Of a stretch of 64,000 nt of DNA, positions 51,416-60,600 are shown piece by piece (the stretch's first letter is position 1; each line of letters starts with the position of its first letter). The notes under the pieces were generated by a model. It did not search any database. It was not told where the DNA came from and saw nothing but the letters and a program-made list of their open reading frames with translations. Source of the stretch: Actinernus sp. WN-2022 (Eukaryota; Cnidaria; Anthozoa; Actiniaria; Actinernidae); assembly GCA_030867875.1 (NCBI GenBank), contig JAOWCC010000577.1:156046344-156110343 (forward strand). Reading direction: 5' to 3'. The translations under genes were made by a program, and so were the position numbers.

Positions 51416-51442
51416 AGATAGATAGATAGATAGATAGATAGA
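51416..51442. repeat. (TAGA)n microsatellite, probable LINE 3' tail
   Basis: Seven tetranucleotide units directly after the 3' end of the - strand LINE. On that strand it reads (TCTA)n and follows an AATAAAC phrase, as in LINEs with microsatellite tails. Confidence 0.9.
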
Positions 51443-51755
51443 TGGTTTATTAGTAATAACTGTTGCAGCTGGAGAGCTGAATTGCGTAAGACTTTACATT
51501 AAATTTGAAAATACTGATAATTAAAATCAATTCTAATCAATGTTGCTACTGATATAAAATATAGTTGCTAATTATAATCTAATTAATAATACTATAAAGT
51601 ATAAAACTCTTCAGTCTGTTGGACTTGATAATTAAAATTCTAATCAATATTGCTACTGATAGTTGCTAGATATAATCTTACTATATGTAGAACTGTGTCT
51701 TGATAATTAAGGTTCTACTCAATATTGCTATATATATTCTGGTTATTGTTATATT

Positions 51756-52934
51756 CTAATTGCTATTACTATATATGAAACTGTTTTTCAGTCTGTTGGT
51801 CTTACATATGGGCACATTGAAACTCCGCTTACTTCTAAGATTAGCATTACATGTGTTTGGTTTAGGCAGTAAGTTGTGCAACTTATGGTTCACATTGGAG
51901 CTGATCTCGTTGAATAGATTGGTTGTTAGGGCATTTCTGCGATCGTAGAGTGGAGTTAGGTTACTGGCTGCCAAAGCTTCAGGATAGGTGGTGAATGGGT
52001 AAATGATTCTTAAAGCACGCTTCTGCAGTCTTTCTAAATCCTCCGACAAATACTGCGGGAGCCCGTTATGGAACACGGGACAGGCGTATTCGGTTATTGG
52101 GCGTATGCATGTAACATAGAATGTCAAGAGTTCCTTTGTTAACACGTTTGCTCTTTTAAGTTGCTTCAAGAAGTACAGTCGGGTAGACACCTTTCGTATG
52201 ATTTCCGAGATATGAACGTTCCATTTTAGGTTATCTGAAATGTTCAGGCCAAGTAGTTTGAAGTTGGAAACTACTTCAATAGGTTTCGCATCCACAACGA
52301 CAGGGGCGAAGTTGGGGGCACTCTTAGCAAATGATATTCGTAGCTCTTTGCATTTTGCTTGATTTAATTGAAACTTATTCTGGTGCGACTTTGTGGCCAG
52401 TTCTGATACAGCATTCTGGATGTTACTTATTTCGTTCTTATGGACAGGTTCAGCGATAGTCGTGTCATCTACATATTTCCATAAGTCGGTGTTGGTGACT
52501 CCTATATCGTCGATCATAAGTACAAAGAGCCACGGCCCTAGCTTGGTTCGCTGTGGGACGCCTGCAGGGATGTCTTTCCATTCTGATTTACAGTCACGCT
52601 CTAGTTTGACTCTCTGCTTACGGCACTTTAAGAAATCAATAATCCAACGCACGATTCCATGTGGGAGGTCCAACGTCCCTAGTTTATTAGCCAAGATAGC
52701 GTGGTCGATTAGATCGAAAGCTTTCCTATAATCAAAGAGAACGACTCTTACAGTTGCGCCGTTCCCGTCTGTGTGTTTGGTCCACGTGTGTATCATACTG
52801 ATTAGTGCATGCGTCGTAGATGACTTTGGGACGCATCCGAATTGGTTAGAAATTGATGCCAATTCGGCTGTCAAAATACCCTCGAGCCACCTTAAATTCC
52901 CAAAAGGAATACTTACCGTTGTAACTTTAAACAT
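51756..52934 (-). pseudogene. LINE reverse transcriptase, 392-aa open C-terminal part
   Basis: One uninterrupted frame holds RT motif A (DYRKAFDLIDHAIL, near residue 67), the next block GVPQRTKLGPW (the usual GVPQGT has Gly changed to Arg), and the catalytic box YVDDTT (near residue 154). The thumb and C-terminal region with LQKRALRIIYP follows. The clade is CR1/L2-like in style. Endonuclease and the first RT blocks are absent, so it is not active, though the surviving part has no stop codon, which suggests a fairly recent insertion. The ATG at 52,934 lies in the truncation zone and is not a real start. Confidence 0.85.
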
Positions 52935-53502
52935 AAAAAAATAACGCAGAATACAGAGTGCTCAATATCTTTGCTTTGCAGCCTTTAATACTGATAAGTC
53001 CAAATATTTCTTAACACAGTCTGAGAATAACCGGACACAGATTGGCTTCGATCACTCAAAAAGTAGTGACATTTGACCAAAATTTAACAGCAAATAGATG
53101 ACAATGTTCACGGTTTCCGTCAATTCGATCACCAAGGGCAGATTTCACTTCTGCAGGCTATACGTTTAGTGCCTATAACCCCACAAAACAATATTTTTTG
53201 GTTGAAACTTTAAACTATTCTTTAGAACTTAAAGCAAAAATGGGAGGCTAAAACTCAACTATAATTTTTTTACGGCCTTTCAAAGTTGAAAATCAGAACA
53301 TGTGGCCGTCAGTTTTCAATCCCTTAGGGGGCCTGGAGAGTGGAGACTAGTGACCTGTGACGTGTAAGCCACACAAACATCTCTGCGACTCATGAGAGCT
53401 CACCACATGGTAAATATCCAATGAAATGTTACCAAACTTGTCAAATTTACTAATTTCGATGTACTCTTTCTTGTGATGGAGTTTATTTCATAATATAATA
53501 TA

Positions 53503-53683
53503 CAGTAGGATCCCGCTATCTCGAACTCCCAAGGGAAATGAAAAATATCGTTAGCGGGGGTTCGTGTTAGCGGGGTAAATTTTACAGTAAAACAGTGACA
53601 AAATAAAACAAATGGATATCACAACTTGTTCGAGATCGCGGGGTTTTCGAGATAACCGACTTCGAGATAGCGAGGTTCTACTG
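53503..53683. mobile_element. 181-bp MITE, TA target duplication
   Basis: The ends CAGTAGGATCCCGCTATCTC and CAGTAGAACCTCGCTATCTC (inverse) are flanked by TA. They match the CAGTAG...CGAGATAGCG style of Tigger/mariner MITEs. Confidence 0.87.
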
Positions 53684-53962
53684 TAGATACGATAGTACGC
53701 GCGCTCTGATTGGCTAAAAAGCCATGTTTTATCAGAGTATATAACATGGTTTGCTGTGTTTTATTGTTTTCAACTGGCGGTTTCCTTTCATCGCGCGTGT
53801 AAATCTATATTATAAAACAGATAAAGAAGCATTAAACCATGTTTTATTACTATTATCACTCTGGTCATTTGAGAACACTCGAGAAATGTTGAAAGCACGC
53901 GCCTTCGGCTTGTGCTTCAACATTTCTCTCATGTTCTCAAATGCCCATCGTGTTTTATGTAT

Positions 53963-54374
53963 AGTTTAATAAACGAACAGCAGTGTTTTATCAGGTCAGG
54001 AGCCATTACCAGGAGCGTGCATCTCCCAGATTAGGTCTGTCCACAGCAGAACAGATGATGTAGATATTTTTAGCTTTGTGTTTCCGGCGGGAAGAAACAA
54101 AGGCAGTCACTTTTAACCAATCAGGATACATTGAAAATTGTAATTAACACGGTTCAAACTGCTAAAAATACTAATTAAAAGCGCAAGAGAACAAAAGACA
54201 ACGTAATCGCAAACCAGAACTTCGCGACTATAAATAGCCACATCGTCTACTGTGCTGTGGGCGCTACCCATCACATAGGTACGCTCCTGGTAATGGGCTC
54301 CTGATCAGGTTTAAAACTCGAGGGAGCAGCCCGAGAGTTTGACCTGATAAAACACGTGCTGCGAGTTTATTAAA
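53963..54374. repeat. Imperfect inverted repeat
   Basis: AATAAACGAACAGCAGTGTT...GAGCCATTACCAGGAGCGT on the left mirrors the DNA from 54,280 to 54,370, which has about 60 extra bases in its arm. A third copy of the TGATAAAACACTGCTGCTCG part is at 54,597-54,630. Confidence 0.75.
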
Positions 54375-54675
54375 CGGCTTCAAACACGTCACTTCTAAAA
54401 GATAATAATTTTCAGAAATTTAGATGAAAAGTGAAGAATTACTTGTTTATAGCTATGTTGTGCGTCAGTGACATGCGCAGTTGGAATACGGAGCGAAAAT
54501 TTGGGTCCCATAATGTTAGGCTGGTTGCGTGTGAATAACTGTGAACCAAGGGGCCTTTGTTTTCGAGGTGAGCGTCTGCGCCCTCGAGTTTTAAACCTGA
54601 TAAAACACTGCTGCTCGTTTATTAAACCATAGATGTTTTGCACTCAATCCCCAGAGATTCAAATGACAAAGGGCA

Positions 54676-54748
54676 TGGCGGCCATGTTGGTGTACAGAAC
54701 AAAAGAAGCTAACGAAGAATCTATTGTTAACTGTACACCAACATGGCG
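54676..54748. repeat. Inverted pair with ACACCAACATGGC arms
   Basis: GCCATGTTGGTGTACAG and CTGTACACCAACATGGC, separated by about 35 bp. Same core as 4,479-4,523. Confidence 0.8.
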
Positions 54749-55666
54749 TAACGTGCAAAGGGTCCATACAAAAAACATGGCTTTGGCTTCTTTATTTGTT
54801 AACTGATTATACTATAATAGGAGATTTTTCCTTTTTGAATTCTTTTTCTTATTCAGACTTTCCAACTCCTTTGAGAATAGCAAGACAATGGTCTAAATTA
54901 GAGGAACAAAAGAAGCCGTGCAAAGGATTCTGGTAGTTGTGGTAAAATGACGCCCGATTGACGTCACAACTTCAGACCCTCACCAAGACTCGCGCTGACT
55001 TCCAACTGTAAACAGGGAGCCCAAAACGGATGTTTTCCCTAACTTTAACGCCACTAAAATCGTCGAAGTTTAGTTTTTTCACCAGTCTTATTTTTTCGAA
55101 TTCTTAGTCAGGGCGCTATACAGAATCGATGTAAAAAAAAAATATTTTTTGGTTATAGGCACTTTAAGATATATGCAAAACTGTTTAGTTCAAGGGTAAG
55201 CGTCGCAGTAATCCTATACCTCTCGAGACCTGTATTCTGATTGCACCATTATACTGAAGCTCTATTGTTTTCGTACTGCACGTTCTAAAGGTTAGGGTGT
55301 TTTGTATTGTTGGGTAAGCCAATGCTGTGGCTCGTTTCGAGCGGTACAGGATGGCCCAAGCGTCGAATGTGGCTTATTCAGCCAATAACATAATATACAA
55401 ATCAATGCTGAGGCAAAAATGACCACTCATTCTGCGCATAGTTAATAGAGTGGAATGATTAGGATTTGTTAGGTCTTTCTTCGCTTTTTTCAACGGTGAC
55501 CGTGCACAAAATACAATAGAAATTCCAATATGTTAATCAATCAGCCATTAGGAATGTGTGGGTTCAGTCGTTCAGGGGACGCTAATGAACTATGACCGTA
55601 CACAATATTTTGGCTTACCTCCTTCCCCGGGGGGGTTACTTACAAGAAAAATGGGTATGTATGTGA

Positions 55667-56208
55667 GTAGGCATGAATAGATTGTGCTAGCAAATCCAGC
55701 CAAAGTTGCTCCAAAAAAAGGCTAAAAGTTGCTCAAAAGTTGCCAAAAATTGAAAAAGTTGCCACCAAAATTTGAAAAAGTTGCTCACTTTGGCGAGCCA
55801 TTTTATTCTAGATAACAACTTAAAACATGGAATGTTGGATGTGTAATTCAATATAATCTTAAAGTTCAACATAACTACCAATAGTAGTACTTTCTAATGT
55901 GATATTGACCATGGAGCGAATAACCGCTGGATAATTCGCGGGCGATATTAAATAGATAGCTGCTGTCCAGTTTGCGTGGGCGCGCGTAAAGCCAGTTTTA
56001 TTTTATTTGTATATCATTTATCAATTAACTATCCTTAGTTTTGACCAATTTTAATAAAAACCTTCTAAATAAAGACCTTTTTGATAGTTTGGATCAGTTT
56101 TATACCGATTTGTTGCTCAAAAGTTGCCAAGGAAGGCAAAAGTTGCTCTAGGTTGCTCGCACTACAAAAAGTTGCTCAAAAGTTGCCGAGCACAATCTAT
56201 TTATGCCT
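55667..56208. mobile_element. MITE-like element with internal AAAGTTGC repeats
   Basis: The ends AGGCATGAATAGATTGTGCT and AGCACAATCTATTTATGCCT are inverse with one mismatch. Inside, both halves carry many AAAGTTGC(C/T) copies in mirrored orientation. Confidence 0.8.
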
Positions 56209-56932
56209 ATATGTGAGGCCAAGAGGCTCAAACCCTGACTCTGTTTAACCCAAAATCCGAGCTCCAAACCCTGATTGCCGCCTTTTTTTTGGGAAAAACC
56301 CTGATTGCCTAAAAAATACTGAACCCCGACCCTGACTGCACCCAAATTAAACTCAAATCCTGACTCTGATCTGCCCAAATCAGGTCAAAACCCTGATCCT
56401 ACCTTCCCAAACTGAGCTCAAAACCCTAACCAACCCTCGCGGCACATACATAATACGTCCCCCCCACCCCCGGGCCCCCTTCCAACCTAAATCGCAGCGC
56501 TTTTAATTGTTAGCCTCTTTGAAGTTTGCCGGTTTCCTAACCATTCCCCTCTAGTATAACTGTGTTCTGCGCGATGCGAAACAATGCGAGTTACACATAC
56601 TTAGCGTTTTCGAGGGTTTAATTAACACGGTTCATGCAGGAACCGGTTTTGGTTAATTGTAAACACTGATTTGAAAGGCTCTGCATGCGATTAATAATTT
56701 TTTTATTTTGAGAGACAACCAATCGGCTTTCAATTCACGTAACAACCCTACAGTTTCCTAATAACTAGAAGTGTTACACTTTCTGGAGTGAAGCGAAAAT
56801 AAACGAGAGTGGGTTGCTTATAAATTTCTGTCCTTGCCATGTTTGCATTTCTGTTCGGAGTACAGCAGTATGACAAACTTAATTCAAATGCTAAATCAAC
56901 CCCACTTCAAAGCAGAAATGCGCCAGTTTTTA

Positions 56933-56938
56933 TTTATT
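56933..56938 (-). promoter_or_regulatory. Putative poly(A) signal of the protease gene
   Basis: AATAAA on the - strand about 75 bp beyond the stop codon. Confidence 0.5.
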
Positions 56939-57010
56939 ATCTCTTTTAGAGCATTTCTAAGCACGAACAACACAAGACTACAACCGACAGAAATCCGTGC
57001 TTTCCATGTG

Positions 57011-57624
57011 CTAATAATCAATCTCACTGAGTATCCAGTCAATGAAATTGGTCACGCGCGTGTATACTCCATATTTGCCTTTCTTGCCGCACCCATCCCC
57101 CCACGAGATAACTCCGAGCAGCAAATACCGGTGGTTGCTTCTCGGGGTAGTAGAGAGTCGGTTCTCCACTGCAAATGGACCCCCTGAATCACCCTGGCAT
57201 GCGTCTCCTACACTACTATCGTTATGTCCCGCACAAAACATATTGGCCGTGATTACGTAGTCCGGGTGGGATAACCGGCAGGTTTTCTGATCAACGATTG
57301 GTACTGCTGCCTCGTGCAGCCGGCGTGCGACGTTACGGTACATCTTCCTGCTGCCCCAGCCGCTGATTATCCCTGTGGTGTTGTCGTTGATGAGTCCGTA
57401 GTCGGCGGCATCGCTTGGTAAACAGATGGGCTTGACGTAATCGGTGAAGGTGACGTTTTTCGCGAGGCGGATCAGTGCGATGTCTGAGTCATACGAGTCA
57501 GGCGAGTATCGCGGGTGGATTTTAATCATATCTGCATCCACTGATTGTTCATTGTTTTCCTTCTTGGTGCGCACGTGTTTGCCGAGGCGAACTTTGATCA
57601 GGGAGGGGAGCGTTGTTTCAGGAG
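57011..57624 (-). CDS. Protease gene last exon: catalytic Asp and Ser
   Basis: 614 nt ending in TAG. It has SDIALIRLA (Asp), KPICLP, ISGWG, FCAGH, DACQGDSGGPF (Ser and the S1 Asp) and ISWGDGCG. It ends FIDWILSEIDY. All expected cysteines are present. Confidence 0.92.
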
Positions 57625-60600
57625 CTGGCGACATCGAAAGCGGGAGAAAGATTAACATTAGCCTTCGTAAATAACAATAAAAAAGATACCCGAGTTCAAA
57701 GCACTTATCGTCTCAAAATGATATTTAGACTGTTCTGAAAATTGAAATCGCAACAAAAACGATTTCTTTTGCAATGCAAGCGTGTAGGAATGTTTTTGAA
57801 AGTGTTTGCGCAAAAGTTTCGATGACGTCAGTTCAGTCATTTTCTTTAATAATTCTCAATTTCTTGTTTCTTGCACTTTTTTTCTTAAAATTGCATCGAT
57901 AGAGTATTTTTTCCACATTTTTCAGCAAATGAGTAGCTCATGTTTACTTGGACAACTGACGTCACCAGAACTGTTGCGCAATACGTTTCCTACACGTTTG
58001 CATTGGCAAAACTGGAAATTATTTTTATTGCGATTTCAGTTTTCAGGACAGGCTAAATATCATTTTGAAATCATAAGTGTTTTGTACTCGGGTGGAGTGG
58101 ATTTACCACAGGAAGCCCAATGCCGCGGGGGTGGTAATTATTATCGGACTTTGTAACAGCGAACTGACTTTTATGCGTAAACTATCTCGAAAATGTCATA
58201 TCTTTCTAAAAGAATGTCTTACTATTAAAGATATATACTTCACTGACCTTGTGTTGTTGTTTTTGACTCTGTTTGCGATGATTTAGGGCTGTTTTAAGCC
58301 TTTCAAAAACCGATTCCTCACCAAAGTTCACCATAGTACAGTAAAAATGACAAGGAGTGAAAGTCCCTCACTCGGCGACCTCAACCGGCCGTGGGTTTAC
58401 CTAAAAAAATCACACTTCCCAGACGTCTTTCATCTTTTAAATGCCATTTCCCTAGGGACACATTATCAGGCAACAAGTGAACTATAAATTTGGAGTACCA
58501 CTCTAAATAAAACTACTCTTTTGGGGCGATTTAAAACGACATTTCGGGTTTCTGTTTGACGGCTGACACTACGGTGTGGCAGGTAGACACGAAAATACAG
58601 CAAAAAGTCCACTTACTCTCCCCTCCCTCGATATTAATTTGTCCTGACATCGCTTTAACGTGTAAATATGATTGGTTAACTCTTGCTTCCGGTTGTAATT
58701 CGGATTTTTCTAGGGAGGGGACGGGAGGGTTTGCCTGCCACACCGTAGTGTCAGCCGTCAAACAGAAACCCGAAATGTCGTTTTAAATCGCCCCAAAAGA
58801 GTAGTTTTATTTAAAGTGGTACTCCAAATTTATAGTTCACTTGTTGCCTGATAATGTGTCCCTAGGGAAATGGCATTTAAAAGATGAAAGACGTCTGGGA
58901 AGTGTGATTTTTTAGGTAAACCCACGGCCGGTTGAGGTCGCCGAGTGAGGGACTTTCACTCCTTGTCATTTTTACTGTACTATGGTGAACTTTGGTGAGG
59001 AATCAGTTTTTGAAAGACTTAAAATAGCCCCAAATCATCGTAAACAGAGTAAAAAACAACAACACAAGGTCAGTGAAGTATATATCTTTAATAGTAAGAC
59101 ATTATTTTAGAAAGATATAACATTTTCGAGATAGTTTACGCATAAAAATCAGTTCGCTGTTACAAAGTCCGATAATAATTACCACCCCCCGCGGCATTGG
59201 GCTTCCTGTGGTTTTACTAAACAAAAATGAATAGTCAGTATCTAATAGACAAATAGAAACAAAAGAAAACAATGAAATTAGGGTCTATTAGTCTAATCTA
59301 TGTGACGGGTCTTTAACATCACTCTATCCCTTAAAATAATTACTCTCACAATCGTTAACTTTCCAGCTATATTTGAGAAGCAATTAGCCTGTACGACAAG
59401 ATCAGCAACTAGTTTCGCAAATCCTCGGCTACTTTTAGGAAGTGAACAATTTAGTTGCAGTACAGGTCTGATAAAAGGGGCATCCACATCAACTCATGAT
59501 TTTAGCTACAGAACAGTAGAACATGGGACGTTCGTGTCTGTACGTCTTTGGCTATTTGAAGGAAGATAAGTGTTCAATCTAGACATTGCTAAAGCGCAGT
59601 TATGGGCTCCTGTAAAGCGGGAATGGAGAGAAGAGACGGACAAAGGAGTACAAGGGTTCCAGGGTTACGCAACAGTAATCACAGGTTAATAGTCCAGTTT
59701 CGTATTCTAAAATTACCACTGAATGCGATGACTACAGACGCATTTATACAGGGTTAGCCTCGTTCTTAAGTTAAACATTCATAAATACCAGCAAGAAGGT
59801 GGGCTATTCACAACTGCGTATCTACATCTATCAAAATACTCCGTAGTGGCCTTTTCAGCAAAATGACGGAGGCCCGGTGTATTGTTGTAGTTTCGCCTTT
59901 TACACCTCGATCACTGGTATTTATGAATGTTTAACTTAAGGCTAACCCTGTATACATGCGTCTGTAGTCTCGCATTCAGCGGTAATTTTCGAATACGAAA
60001 CTGGACTAATAATATCGACACACACTCGAGACGTGTCACCTTTTTTCTGTGAAAAAGTCTTAGATTTGAAGTGGTACAACAACAACAAGCAAGCTTTATT
60101 ACCAAGATTTAAATTAAAAAGTTACAATTTGATGACAAAAAAACAGGAAGGTAAAAAGCCACTCAGAATAACTAAAAAGCTAAAGAAGCTGAGTGGCTAG
60201 TAAACAAGCTGAGTGGTAAAAGTGTTGTTATGGCTAGAAAATGCTCACCGAAGACACAATGTGCTGCAGTTACGATCCATCGATTAGTGATGAGGGTTCC
60301 TCCACAGAAGTGTCTTTTCTTCGCTTTGTTCCAAAGCATCGCCTGCCAGGGATGGGCCCCCCGGTCCGCTCGCTTACCCCCAACGATGCGAGATCGGGTG
60401 AAGAAGGTGGGGTTACCACATTCTAGGACCACAAACGAATTAAAAGTATATATTATTATTAACTACGCCTTCTTTGTAAATTAGGTTTTAAGAATTAGGG
60501 CTGATTTTACATGATAATTTATCTAGTTTAATGGTACACGACGTTTCCTTTTCTGCGTTTCTCAATAACATCTTCCTAGACCGTTATTTTACCACTAGAT

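Larger units (their letters stand above)
51416..52934 (-). mobile_element. 5'-truncated non-LTR retrotransposon, 3' end complete
   Basis: RT coding part 52,934-51,756, a 3' UTR of about 310 bp, and a (TCTA)n tail at 51,416-51,442. It begins abruptly in the middle of the RT domain, the usual 5' truncation of LINE insertions. Confidence 0.85.
52935..57010. other. Gene-free region with MITEs and foldback DNA
   Basis: No coding gene found. 53,168-53,200 and 55,133-55,167 share an inverted AGTGCCTATAACC...AATATTTTTTGG phrase. 56,220-56,420 is a degenerate tandem of AAACCCTGA(C/T)T phrases. The protease poly(A) signal lies at 56,933. Confidence 0.5.

Noticed and set aside
53168..55167. A single 2-kb transposon bounded by AGTGCCTATAACC ends
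   Set aside because: The ends match, but the left flank is TTTA, not TTAA, and other complete elements lie between, so two separate remnants are more likely.
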